Assembly (NCBI GenBank): GCA_050955105.1
Contig: JBPBQZ010000086.1
Span: 12,447 to 76,446, forward strand
Direction of reading: 5' to 3'
Length of the DNA: 64,000 nt
Source: JBPBQZ01 sp050955105
GTDB taxonomy: Bacteria; Pseudomonadota; Gammaproteobacteria; Burkholderiales; Burkholderiaceae
The notes below the pieces were generated by a model. It did no database searches and was not told where the DNA came from. It saw only the letters and a list, made by a program, of their open reading frames with translations. The position numbers and the translations under genes were made by a program. The first letter of the stretch is position 1. The number at the start of each line of letters is the position of its first letter. This document shows, in pieces, positions 1-8,170 of the stretch.

Positions 1-668
1 GCACTGGCCTGGGCGGCTTCGAGTTGTGCGCGGGCCTGCGCGAGTTGCGCGGTGGCCGAGCCGATCTGCGAACGTGCTGCATCGACCGCTGCGGCATTCG
101 CGGCGAGCGTGGCGTTCGCCTGATCGCGACTGCTGGTCAATTCAGCTAGCCGTTCACTGCTTTCAGCGCCGGTGGCAACGAGCGGCGCGTAGCGTTGCAC
201 TTCGCTGCTGGCATGCTGCGCGTTGACGCGCGCCACCTGCTGCTGCGCCTGTGCCTGCGCAATATTGGATTGCTGCTGTTTGATCTCGGCCTGCGCGCGT
301 TCGATGTCGGCCTGGCGCGCATCGATCGTGGCCCGCGCCTGGTCTAGCGCTACCTGATATTGGCGCACGTCGAGATGCACGAGCGGATCGCCTGGCTTGA
401 CGACCTGATTGTCCGCGACGTAAACCTCGGTCACGTAGCCGGCGATCTTGGGAGCGACCGTGACGCTGTCGGCCTGCAGGTAGGCATCGTCGGTGCTTTC
501 GATAAAGCGCCCGACCGTCCACCAGCGGGCGAGCCAGACGGCCGCGACAATCAGCACGATGATGCCGACGCCGATCAGTACCATGCGCCGCGTGGGACGC
601 CTGGCGCTTGTGCTAGGCGGGTCTTCGGCGGTTACCGGGCGAGAAGGAGAGCCTGCAGTGGTCGACAT
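1..668 (-). CDS. HlyD/EmrA-family membrane fusion protein (efflux adaptor), 3' end outside window
   Basis: This is the periplasmic adaptor of an MFS- or RND-type drug efflux pump. It reads on the minus strand from ATG at 668 and runs off the window after about 222 codons. The start MSTTAGSPSRP is followed by one transmembrane anchor (about residues 30-46, MVLIGVGIIVLIVAAVWLA). The biotinyl-lipoyl-like motif TDDAYLQADSVTVAPKIAGY (about residues 58-77), typical of EmrA/HlyD proteins, comes next, and then a long Ala/Gln/Arg-rich coiled-coil hairpin (AQAQAQQQVARV). The gene is divergent from a TetR/CerR regulator, the classic arrangement for a repressor-controlled pump. The pump partner would lie beyond position 1. 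Family assignment is firm; the substrate is unknown. Confidence 0.88.
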   Translation of the reverse strand, partial: MSTTAGSPSRPVTAEDPPSTSARRPTRRMVLIGVGIIVLIVAAVWLARWWTVGRFIESTDDAYLQADSVTVAPKIAGYVTEVYVADNQVVKPGDPLVHLDVRQYQVALDQARATIDARQADIERAQAEIKQQQSNIAQAQAQQQVARVNAQHASSEVQRYAPLVATGAESSERLAELTSSRDQANATLAANAAAVDAARSQIGSATAQLAQARAQLEAAQAS

Positions 669-689
669 CGCGAGTCCAATTATTTCCAG

Positions 690-725
690 TTGGCACAATT
701 ATTCCAGCCGCTACAATTGTGTCAA
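690..725 (-). promoter_or_regulatory. Promoter with overlapping inverted repeat (likely TetR/CerR operator) for the efflux gene
   Basis: On the minus strand TTGACA (725-720) and AATAAT (703-698) are spaced by 16 bp, a good sigma70 promoter reading into the efflux adaptor. The same bases form an inverted repeat, TTGGCACAATT (690-700) and AATTGTGTCAA (715-725), with one mismatch in 11-bp arms. A repressor bound here would cover both promoter boxes. The adjacent divergent TetR-family gene is the natural candidate binder; that link is inference. Confidence 0.6.
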
Positions 726-773
726 GTGATATATTTCTTTGGACGTAAATAAAACAGACGCGGAGAGTGATGC

Positions 774-1481
774 ATGAACACCGCAAAGAGACCGCGCCAT
801 TCGCCGGAGGGCGGCTACGCTCGCGGCGATGAGACGCGGCACCGGATTATCGAGGCGGCGGTCGAACTATTTGGCGAACATGGTTTCGAGGGCGCGTCGA
901 CGCGTGATATTGCGGCCAGGGCCGGCGTCAATCCGCCCGCGCTGCAGTACTACTTCGAAAATAAGGAAGGGGTATATCGCGCGTGCGTGGAAGCGCTCGC
1001 CGACGATGCCTTGAAAATATTCGGGCCGGCCATCGACCATGCGCGACAAGCGCTGCGTGACGATGCCGACACCGCAGCGTTGATCGACGCCTTCATCGGC
1101 ATTCAGGAAGCGATCGCGGACGCCGCCTTCGCGAAAGTGAGTAATCCGGGGCGGCGGCTTTTCTTCGCGCGCGAACAATCCGGGCACGAACCGGAAAGCG
1201 CGACGCAAATCCTGGCGAGCCGCATCCGCGAGCCGTTGAACAATGCCAGCGCGGCGCTCGTCGCGCGCATTTCCGGGCGTGCCGCCGATGACCGGATCAC
1301 GCTGATCCGCACTTTCAGCCTGCATGGACAACTGGTGATTTTCCACGTCGCGCATCGCTCGACGCTGTCGATGCTGGGCTGGAAAAGCATCAATGCCGAG
1401 AAGGCCGAACTGCTCAAGTCGACGATACGCGAACAGACGCGCACGCTGCTTGAAAAATGGAGTCGCGAACGCGACGGCTGA
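774..1481 (+). CDS. TetR-family regulator with CerR-type C-terminal domain
   Basis: A 235-residue one-component repressor. The N-terminal helix-turn-helix spans about residues 20-66 (ETRHRIIEAAVELFGEHGFEG, then TRDIAARAGVNPPALQYYF). The PALQYYFENKEGVY signature, a C-terminal ligand domain of about 120 residues and the overall length fit the CerR/DUF1956 branch, whose members usually control a neighbouring efflux operon. It starts at ATG 774, preceded by CGGAGAG. It is divergent from the EmrA-like gene, with a 105-bp intergenic region carrying a palindrome over that gene's promoter, so autoregulation plus control of the pump is likely. The ligand is unknown. Confidence 0.85.
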   Translation: MNTAKRPRHSPEGGYARGDETRHRIIEAAVELFGEHGFEGASTRDIAARAGVNPPALQYYFENKEGVYRACVEALADDALKIFGPAIDHARQALRDDADTAALIDAFIGIQEAIADAAFAKVSNPGRRLFFAREQSGHEPESATQILASRIREPLNNASAALVARISGRAADDRITLIRTFSLHGQLVIFHVAHRSTLSMLGWKSINAEKAELLKSTIREQTRTLLEKWSRERDG

Positions 1482-1487
1482 ACGCCG

Positions 1488-2039
1488 TCAATCCGGCTTT
1501 GGTCCCACATAGCGCGCACGCGGGCGAATCAGCTGCCCGGTCTGCGCCTGTTCCAGCGCATGGGCCAGCCAACCCACGCAGCGGCTCAGCGCAAACAAGG
1601 CGACAGGAGCATGCGCGGGCAGGCCTAATTCGAGCGTGAGGATCGCGAGAGCGAAGTCCACGTTCGGAGCTTCACCCGTGAGTTGTTCGACATGAGAAGC
1701 CACTTCACGGTGCAGCGGGGATACGGTGATCGCGCCCAGCAATGCCTTGGCCCTCGCATCTCCCTCCGGGTACAGCGGATGTCCGAAGCCTATGAAGGCT
1801 CGGCCGACGTCACGCCATTGCTGCACCGCCGTTGGCGCGCCATGATGCGCTGCGTTCGCGACAAGTGCCAAGACGGACTCGGCAGCGCTGCCATGTCGCG
1901 GTCCGGCCAATGTCGCGAGTCCCGCCGACACGCCGGCCGGCAGCGAGGCGCCCGTCGAAATCGCGATACGTGTGGCGAAGGTCGATGCATTGAGCTCATG
2001 GTCGGCGAGCAGAACCAGCGCGCGTCGAATGAAATGGTC
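1488..2039 (-). pseudogene. Citrate synthase C-terminal fragment (truncated)
   Basis: The minus-strand reading frame encodes about 183 residues matching only the C-terminal part of a citrate synthase-family enzyme. The conserved segments LLADHELNAST, LAGPRHGSAAES and APNVDFALA carry the His, His and Asp positions of the catalytic triad. Immediately 5' of the first homologous residues (DHFIRRALVLL) there is an in-frame TAG (2042-2040), and the N-terminal half expected of a complete enzyme of about 370-430 residues is absent. That DNA is occupied by the DinB gene region instead. An internal GTG at 1931 could start a 147-residue peptide, but it would lack the first catalytic His. The gene is therefore called a remnant, probably of a secondary (methyl)citrate synthase rather than the housekeeping one. 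Confidence 0.8.
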
Positions 2040-2081
2040 CTAAGATGCGCGCATGGCCACTTTAACGCGGGGATCGAGCTC

Positions 2082-2618
2082 ATGAAAAGTCAATTCAAGC
2101 AGCATGTGGATACCTTTGCGCGCTATAACGCATGGGCTAATACCCGCCTTCTCGATGCGGTCGGATATCTCACTGATCGGCAATATAAAGCCGATCGCGG
2201 CGCATTTTTTCGTTCCGTGCATGGCACGTTGAATCATCTGCTCGTGACCGATCGGATCTGGATGCGGCGCTTCACCGGAGAAGGTGAGGCGCCCGAGCGC
2301 CTCGACGCTATCCTGTTTGACGAGTTCGGTGCGCTCCGTGAAGCACGCCATGCGGAGGACACGCGCATCATTCAATACGTTTCGCAGCTCGATGATGAGC
2401 GCTTGCAAGGCACGATCAGCTATCGACGGGTCTCAACGCCCGAAGCGATTACGCAAGCCCTCGCCCCCGGCTTGTCGCACTGGTTCAATCATCAGACTCA
2501 TCACCGGGGGCAGGTGCACGCGATCCTTACCGGACTGGTAGGAAAGGCGCCGGAGCTTGATTTGCTGTTTTATGAACGCCTTGTGAAGGCGGGTGCCGCG
2601 TCCGGCCGCGCGCTTTAG
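2082..2618 (+). CDS. DinB-family protein
   Basis: A 178-residue four-helix-bundle protein of the DinB/YfiT-like superfamily. It begins MKSQFKQHVDTFARYNAWAN, the usual DinB opening. The three metal-ligand histidines appear as H in VHGTLNHLL (about residues 47-51) and in NHQTHHRGQVHA (about residues 130-141). Family members are metal-binding enzymes, often thiol-dependent transferases or DNA-damage-inducible proteins of unknown activity. ATG 2082 is chosen over upstream in-frame starts because family homology begins there. It abuts the citrate synthase remnant head-to-head. Confidence 0.85.
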   Translation: MKSQFKQHVDTFARYNAWANTRLLDAVGYLTDRQYKADRGAFFRSVHGTLNHLLVTDRIWMRRFTGEGEAPERLDAILFDEFGALREARHAEDTRIIQYVSQLDDERLQGTISYRRVSTPEAITQALAPGLSHWFNHQTHHRGQVHAILTGLVGKAPELDLLFYERLVKAGAASGRAL

Positions 2619-2689
2619 TCAATGCCGACGATACAGGGCCACGCAGCGCTCAGTTGGCGGGAGGCCTGACTAGGAAGAGTCGGGAGTGA

Positions 2690-3562
2690 CTAGGCGCCGT
2701 CTACCAGCAGGTCGCGCAGCGCGTTGAGCGCGGCCGAGAAATGGCCTTTGCGCCAGACCAGCAGCGTATCCACCTGGCCCAGCTCGCCGAGCGGGTGCAC
2801 ATCCACTTCGCCGTCCAGGCGCGCCAGTTCGAGCACCGAGCGCGGCGCCACCGCGACGCCCGCCCCCGCCGCTACGCACGCGACGATCGCGTGGTAGGAA
2901 CCCAGCTCCAGCACTCGCGCCGGCCGAATGCCCTGCTGCTCGTACCAACGCATGGCGTAGGAGCGGTACGCGCAGCCACGCTCGAACGCCACCAGCGTCA
3001 GCCCCGCGACGTCCCGCGCTGTGGCCGCCGGATGCTGCCCGTGCGGTGTGAGCAGCACCAGTTCCTCGTTGAACACCGCAACGGACTCGAACTGTTCGAC
3101 CGGCAGCGTGTCGGGCTCGAGCGGCCGCGCGATCATCGCCGCGTCCACTTCGAAGCTGCGCACGCTTGCGATGAGCGAGCGTGTCACGCCCGTTGCCAGT
3201 TCCAGCGTTACTTGCGGCCAGCGCTGGTGGTAAGTCGCCAACACGCGCGGCAGGCGACTCGCGGCGGTGCTCTCCATCGTCCCCAGTCGCAAGCGACCTT
3301 GCGGCCGATTCTCGCCGACCGCATGGCGTGCTTCGTCGGCGAGCGCGAGCAGGCGTTCAGCGTAGGGCAGCAAGGTCTCGCCAGCCGGCGTCAGCACGAG
3401 GCGACGGCCATCGCGCACGAAGAGCTCCGCACCGAGTGTCTGCTCGAGTTGGCGGATGCGCGTGGTCACATTGGACTGCACGCGATTGAGCTTAGCCGCC
3501 GCGCGCGTCACGCCGTTTTCACGAACGACCGCCCGGAAGATGGCCAATGCCGATAGCTCCAT
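2690..3562 (-). CDS. LysR-family transcriptional regulator
   Basis: A 290-residue LysR regulator with an N-terminal winged HTH (residues 1-60; VTRAAAKLNRVQSNVTTRIR) and a periplasmic-binding-protein-like effector domain (about residues 90-285, starting RLRLGTMESTAASRLP). The start at 3562 has a good Shine-Dalgarno (CTGGAGAG). It is divergent from an MFS transporter with a 96-bp intergenic region containing an inverted repeat, so it most likely controls that transporter. The TAASRLP effector opening resembles regulators of the GltC/PA0477 type, but the effector cannot be predicted. Confidence 0.88.
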   Translation of the reverse strand: MELSALAIFRAVVRENGVTRAAAKLNRVQSNVTTRIRQLEQTLGAELFVRDGRRLVLTPAGETLLPYAERLLALADEARHAVGENRPQGRLRLGTMESTAASRLPRVLATYHQRWPQVTLELATGVTRSLIASVRSFEVDAAMIARPLEPDTLPVEQFESVAVFNEELVLLTPHGQHPAATARDVAGLTLVAFERGCAYRSYAMRWYEQQGIRPARVLELGSYHAIVACVAAGAGVAVAPRSVLELARLDGEVDVHPLGELGQVDTLLVWRKGHFSAALNALRDLLVDGA

Positions 3563-3582
3563 GATCTCTCCAGGAGATTGAT

Positions 3583-3613
3583 AGCATCTGCATTATTCAT
3601 TTTAAAAGATGCT
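3583..3613. promoter_or_regulatory. Inverted repeat between divergent lysR and MFS genes (candidate LysR site)
   Basis: AGCATCT (3583-3589) and AGATGCT (3607-3613) are perfect 7-bp inverted arms separated by 17 bp of AT-rich DNA. The site lies midway between the LysR gene and the MFS gene. Its position and AT-rich centre fit a LysR-type operator/promoter region; binding is inferred. Confidence 0.45.
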
Positions 3614-3658
3614 TAGGTCAAGGTAGCATGGCGTCATTGCTGCTTGGAACCTCGACTC

Positions 3659-4861
3659 ATGGCTACGCCCGCCCACGCTTCACCGCTGTCTAGTCATCCC
3701 GCGCGAAATGCCGCGCTCGCGTGCGCTGTGGCGCTCGCGGTGGCGCTGGGCGTTGGGCGCTTCGCGTTCACGCCGCTGCTACCGCTGATGCTGAAAAGCG
3801 GCGCACTGGATATTCGCCACGGCGGCTGGCTGGCGTCGGCCAATTACGCCGGCTATCTGATCGGCGCGCTATCGTGCGCGGCGATCCGCCTCGATCACGC
3901 GCGCATGGTGCGTCTGGCGCTGGCGGCAACCATTGTGTTGACACTCGCGATGGGCCTGGTCGACGCGTTCTGGTTGTGGGCTGCGATACGGTTTGTCGCG
4001 GGCCTCGTCAGCGCCTGGGCGTTCGTGTTCGCCTCGCAGTGGGGTTTGAGGAGGCTCGCCGAACTCGAGGCTCACGGCCTGGCCGGCGTGATTTACGCAG
4101 GACCAGGCGTGGGCATTATCGCGACCGGTCTGCTGGGCGCAGCGGCTGCGGCGCGCGGCGTGGCGCCGCCTTGGGTGTGGATCGGATTCGCCGTGTGTTC
4201 GGGCGTGGCCGCGGCAATCGTATGGAAGACCTTTACGCAAGCAACACCGGCGGGACGTGACTTCGCTCGTGTTGCCGATAGCGCGGCGCCCGCCTCGACG
4301 CGCGCCGCTGCGACCTGGCTGATCGGCTTGTACAGCCTGGCGGGATTCGGCTACATCATCACCGCGACCTTCCTGCCGGTGATCGCGCGCCAGACGTTGC
4401 CCGGGTCGGCCTGGCCCGACCTGTTCTGGCCGGCGTTCGGGCTGGCGCTGATCGTCGGCGCGCTGATTGCCGCGCGCCTGCCGCTATCGTGGGACAACCG
4501 GCTGCTGTTGGCCGCGTGCTACGTCATCCAGGCGCTGGGAATCTTGCTGGGCATCGTGTTCCCCACCGCGCTCGGCTTCGGGCTCGGCAGCCTGCTGTTG
4601 GGCTTGCCGTTCACCGCCATTACCTTGTTCGCGATGCGCGAGGCGCGTCGGCTGCGCGGCGACAACGCCGCTGGCCTGATGGGCTATGCCACGGGAGGAT
4701 ATGGGCTGGGACAGATCGTCGGGCCGCTGGTTGCCGCGCCGATCGCCGAACATACCGGGTCATTCTCTATCGCCTTATGGATCGCGGTGGCGGCGTTGGG
4801 ACTGGGTGCGGTGGGATTGGCCTACCTCGGCACGCGCGGCGGCGCGGCCAATCCTAGCTGA
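3659..4861 (+). CDS. YbfB/YjiJ-family MFS transporter
   Basis: A 400-residue inner-membrane protein with about 12 hydrophobic helices. The N-terminal block ALGVGRFAFTPLLPLML followed by GGWLASANYAGYLIGAL is diagnostic of the YbfB/YjiJ (DUF1228) branch of the major facilitator superfamily. The substrate of this branch is not established. ATG 3659 is preferred to the TTG at 3644, giving MATPAHAS as a short cytoplasmic start. It is divergently paired with the LysR regulator, which probably controls it. Confidence 0.87.
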   Translation: MATPAHASPLSSHPARNAALACAVALAVALGVGRFAFTPLLPLMLKSGALDIRHGGWLASANYAGYLIGALSCAAIRLDHARMVRLALAATIVLTLAMGLVDAFWLWAAIRFVAGLVSAWAFVFASQWGLRRLAELEAHGLAGVIYAGPGVGIIATGLLGAAAAARGVAPPWVWIGFAVCSGVAAAIVWKTFTQATPAGRDFARVADSAAPASTRAAATWLIGLYSLAGFGYIITATFLPVIARQTLPGSAWPDLFWPAFGLALIVGALIAARLPLSWDNRLLLAACYVIQALGILLGIVFPTALGFGLGSLLLGLPFTAITLFAMREARRLRGDNAAGLMGYATGGYGLGQIVGPLVAAPIAEHTGSFSIALWIAVAALGLGAVGLAYLGTRGGAANPS

Positions 4862-5035
4862 CCACCCCGGCCGCGCCACGACCAATCCGCGCAAGCGCCG
4901 GACCGTTATGCAAACGGCGTTATAAAGAATCAACTATTTAATCTTTCCGGCTACATCGCCGACGCTCTACAGTGATTGATTAACTGCGGCGCGCGACGCC
5001 AAGCAGCATAGGAATTTTGCCGACACAGGTGAGTC

Positions 5036-5893
5036 ATGCCAATCGAACTTGTCACGGATTTTGAGCAGCCCGTTGCTGAATCTAGGCGTACGGTGCAAGG
5101 ACATCTGCAATTCACCGAGCGGACCGGTGAAAGGCCCTACGCGTATGTTGGAAATCCGCCCGAAGGTGTGCCGCAGACACGCGGCGAATTTCGCAGCCAT
5201 GCGGTGCAGATAGAGGACGCACGGCCGATTGCCCAGCGCCTCAACCTCGACGTGGAAGGCGTTGCGGTGGCGCGGCGCGCTTCCGTCGTCGCGGATTTTT
5301 GGGACGAGGCGCAGACGTTGGCGCTGGGCCACCCGGAGACGGCGCAGTTGGTGAAGGACATTACTGGTGCATCGCGTGTGGTGGTGTTCGACCACACCCG
5401 GCGCCGTCGTGAGGAAGGCGCCGCCGATCGTGCGCCGGACGTTCCGCGCCAGCCAGCCACACGGGCCCATGTGGATCAGACGATCTGGTCAGGGCCCAAG
5501 AGAGTGCGTGAAATCATGGGCGCGCAAGCCGATGCGCTGCTCACTCGACGCGCGGCGATCATCAATGTTTGGCGGCCGATCGCGCATGCCGCGCGTGACT
5601 GGCCGCTGGCGGTTGGCGATGCGCGCTCTATCGAAGCGGAGGACCTGATCGCCTCGGACCTGATCTTCCCGCACCGCACGGGCCAGACCTACGGCGTGGC
5701 TTTCAACCCGGCGCAGCGCTGGCTGTACATCCCCGATCTACAAGTGGACGAAGCGCTGCTGATCAAGTGCTGGGACTCGGATGCGTCGGTCGCGCGCTTT
5801 GCGCCGCATACCGCGTTCGAAGATGCCACGACGCCGCCGGGCACGCCGCCCCGGCAGAGCATTGAATTCCGTACCATCGCTTTCTTCGACTAA
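5036..5893 (+). CDS. CmcJ/NvfI-family (AsaB-like) oxidoreductase
   Basis: A 285-residue protein of the CmcJ/NvfI family, related to 7-alpha-cephem-methoxylase P8 chain and fungal AsaB/GA4-desaturase-like proteins. Visible family segments are RGEFRSHAVQIEDARPI, VVVFDHTRRRR, HVDQTIWSGPKRV, NVWRPI and SDASVARFAPHTAFEDATTP. Characterised relatives occur in secondary metabolism (cephamycin, meroterpenoid pathways). Many bacterial members stand alone and have no known substrate. It is preceded by AGGTGAG and followed after 72 bp by a GST gene in the same direction, possibly one transcription unit. Confidence 0.8.
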   Translation: MPIELVTDFEQPVAESRRTVQGHLQFTERTGERPYAYVGNPPEGVPQTRGEFRSHAVQIEDARPIAQRLNLDVEGVAVARRASVVADFWDEAQTLALGHPETAQLVKDITGASRVVVFDHTRRRREEGAADRAPDVPRQPATRAHVDQTIWSGPKRVREIMGAQADALLTRRAAIINVWRPIAHAARDWPLAVGDARSIEAEDLIASDLIFPHRTGQTYGVAFNPAQRWLYIPDLQVDEALLIKCWDSDASVARFAPHTAFEDATTPPGTPPRQSIEFRTIAFFD

Positions 5894-5965
5894 GGGCTGA
5901 ACGTCGCGAGACGTGTGCCCTGTGCCCTGTGCGGTGTGTGGCAGATCATCAAAGGAAGCAAGCTC

Positions 5966-6724
5966 ATGATTGAAGTGCATTACTGGCCCACCCCGAATGG
6001 CAAGAAGGTGACCATTCTTCTCGAAGAATTGGGCATTCCCTACCAGATCGTGCCCGTCAATATAGGCCGCGGCGACCAATTCAAGCACGAGTTTCTCGCG
6101 ATCAGCCCTAACAACCGGATGCCCGCCATCGTCGATACCGAACCGAAGCACGGCGGTGCACCGCTCAGCGTATTCGAATCCGGCGCCATCCTGTTTTATC
6201 TGGCCGAGAAGGAAGAACGCTTCTGGCCTCAGCGCGACCTTCATGCCAAGTACGAGGTCACCCAGTGGGTGGTCTGGCAAATGGCCAACCAGGGGCCGAA
6301 GTCCGGCGAGCGCGGCCACTTCTCTCGGGTCCCAGAGAGCGCCGGCGACCAATCCTACGCGCAGCGTCGCTTCAACGATGAGGTGCACCGCCTCTATGGG
6401 GTGCTGAACAACCGACTTTATGATCGTCGTTACCTGACTGGCGACGAATACACGATCGCCGATATCGCGGCCTACCCGTGGACGGTCTCCTGGAAGCAGC
6501 AAGGCATCGACCTGGACGAATTCCCCTACTTCAAACGCTGGTTCGACGAGCTGTCCGAACGGCCGGCGCTGCAACGCGGGCTGGCGGTGACGGCGGGTGA
6601 GCCGGAAGATCCCGCCAGCATCACGCCCGAGGAACAGGAACGTCGCCGCAAGATTCTTTACAACCAGCGCGCGCGTCCCGCGCCTGCCGCGCCGCCTGCC
6701 GTGGGAGTTGGCAAAGGCCGGTAA
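5966..6724 (+). CDS. Glutathione S-transferase (YghU/YfcG-like)
   Basis: A 252-residue soluble GST. The N-terminal thioredoxin fold (residues 1-85) shows MIEVHYWPTPNGKKVTILLEELG and the glutathione-binding NRMPAIVD and SVFESGAILFYLAEK segments. The all-alpha C-terminal domain follows, ending in an Ala/Pro-rich tail. The WPTPNGKKV pattern in place of a catalytic Tyr/Ser is typical of the Nu-class YfcG/YghU group, which act as disulfide-bond reductases. ATG 5966 has a strong AAAGGAAG upstream, so the in-frame extension from 5915 is not used. It lies just downstream of the CmcJ-family gene. It does not look like a maleylpyruvate isomerase. Confidence 0.85.
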   Translation: MIEVHYWPTPNGKKVTILLEELGIPYQIVPVNIGRGDQFKHEFLAISPNNRMPAIVDTEPKHGGAPLSVFESGAILFYLAEKEERFWPQRDLHAKYEVTQWVVWQMANQGPKSGERGHFSRVPESAGDQSYAQRRFNDEVHRLYGVLNNRLYDRRYLTGDEYTIADIAAYPWTVSWKQQGIDLDEFPYFKRWFDELSERPALQRGLAVTAGEPEDPASITPEEQERRRKILYNQRARPAPAAPPAVGVGKGR

Positions 6725-6729
6725 GAGGC

Positions 6730-7512
6730 TTATTGTTGGGCGCTGATGATGGCGTCCACCACCTCGACGAAACCCCGTCCTCCCGGACCGTCGGTGATCC
6801 ATGCCGGCGGGACCGGTATATCCGGCAAATACTCTCTCACTGTGCTTACGCCGACCGTATGCTTGAAGAAGCTGAACATCGGCGCATCATTGGTTGAATC
6901 GCCAGCGTAAAGGATTGCATCCCGTTGTATGTCGATGTCGACGCTATATACCTGCGCCAGAATGCGACGCGCCATCGACAGCTTGTCATATCCGCCAAGC
7001 CACCCGAGAATCCACAGGTTGTTGACCGTCGTGTCGGCGCCGGATTGACGCAAAGCGTCGACGATCCGTCGCGTAATGGAAGGCTCTTCGGCGCGGGAAA
7101 AAGCTATGCTCGTCAGGCGAAATACCTGGTCGTCCGCCAGGACTGCCTCCGGGACACTTGCCTTCACCACCTCCGCTATTTGCTGCAATCGCTTGGCAAT
7201 TTCAGCGTGTGCATCGGTAGCATGCCAATACTCACGGAGCACGCTGTGAGCACCGGCACCGCGCCGCAGAAAAATGCCGCCGTTTTCTGCGATCACGCCA
7301 TCGACCGGCCACATTCGCGCCATTTGATCGCACCAGCCCGCAGGTGCCGCCGTCACGGGGATTACTTTGATGCCGCAGCTCTGCAATCGCTCCAAGGCCG
7401 TGTACGTCGCTGCCGCGAGACGCCCGCGATAGGTAAGCGTCTCGTCCATGTCGGTGAGCACGAAGCGGATGCCACGAAAATCTTGCGAGGTTGAAGAGGA
7501 CAATGCTTGCAT
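6730..7512 (-). CDS. HAD-IIB family sugar-phosphatase-like hydrolase
   Basis: A 260-residue HAD-superfamily phosphohydrolase. The nucleophile motif DMDET (D21, D23) sits near the N terminus. VIPVTAAP is motif II, and AGDSTNDAPM near residue 212 is motif IV (GDSxND). The IIB cap lies between, as in Cof, sucrose-phosphate and mannosyl-3-phosphoglycerate phosphatases. Such enzymes dephosphorylate sugar phosphates; the substrate cannot be read from sequence. It converges on the GST gene with only 5 bp between stop codons and is divergent from the GNAT gene. Confidence 0.8.
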   Translation of the reverse strand: MQALSSSTSQDFRGIRFVLTDMDETLTYRGRLAAATYTALERLQSCGIKVIPVTAAPAGWCDQMARMWPVDGVIAENGGIFLRRGAGAHSVLREYWHATDAHAEIAKRLQQIAEVVKASVPEAVLADDQVFRLTSIAFSRAEEPSITRRIVDALRQSGADTTVNNLWILGWLGGYDKLSMARRILAQVYSVDIDIQRDAILYAGDSTNDAPMFSFFKHTVGVSTVREYLPDIPVPPAWITDGPGGRGFVEVVDAIISAQQ

Positions 7513-7644
7513 ATGACTTTTTCATGACGGCCTGTCGGAGCCTTATTATCATCGGTGCTCGCGTTGTTCCTTATCCAGATTAATTAGTTGCTTATCTCTC
7601 AAAGACAGGGCCGACCACGGAAGTGAGATCGAACAGGAAAATCA

Positions 7645-8079
7645 ATGTTCACCATTCGTCCGATGCTTATAGAAGACTACGACTCCGTGATTGCGCTGAT
7701 GCGCCAGACCCCGGGCGTCTCGTTCCGCGACGCTGATTCGCGCGAAGCCACGCGTCGATATCTGGCGCGCAATCCGGGACTGAGCTTCGTCGCGGAAATT
7801 GGTGGGAATAGCGTGGCTTGCGTGATGTCCGGTCATGATGGACGACGTGGCTATTTGCAGCATCTGGTGGTGCTGCCCGAACAGCGACGCAAGGGCATCG
7901 CGAATGCGCTCGTCGAACGTTGTTTAGCCGCGCTCGACGTTCTCGGCATTTCGAAAACTCACATCGACGTTATAAAAACCAACGCAACGGCACGCGCTTA
8001 TTGGGAGAGCCAAGATTGGAAGCTGCGAAACGATATCGATCGATATTCATTCATCCGTGATGGCGCGGAGAACGCCTAA
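7645..8079 (+). CDS. GNAT-family N-acetyltransferase
   Basis: A 144-residue acetyl-CoA-dependent acetyltransferase. It opens MFTIRPMLIEDYDSVIALM and has the acetyl-CoA-binding segment LVVLPEQRRKGIANALVE (motif A with RxxGxA, about residues 74-91). A C-terminal ARAYWESQDWKLRNDIDRYS segment is typical of RimI/YpeA-like GNATs. The substrate is unknown. Confidence 0.85.
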   Translation: MFTIRPMLIEDYDSVIALMRQTPGVSFRDADSREATRRYLARNPGLSFVAEIGGNSVACVMSGHDGRRGYLQHLVVLPEQRRKGIANALVERCLAALDVLGISKTHIDVIKTNATARAYWESQDWKLRNDIDRYSFIRDGAENA

Positions 8080-8170
8080 AGTGCCTGTATGAGGGGTACG
8101 AGCCGCTGAAACGCGTCTCGACCCTGCTCCAGGCGCCCAGCTTTCAACGCCTCTTGGATGCACCACGCCG

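Noticed and set aside
5966..6724. The GST as the maleylpyruvate isomerase for the gentisate-like operon
   Set aside because: Sequence features (WPTPNGKKV opening, YghU-like length) fit the disulfide-reductase Nu class and the gene is 7 kb away with its own partner, so the assignment is not supported.
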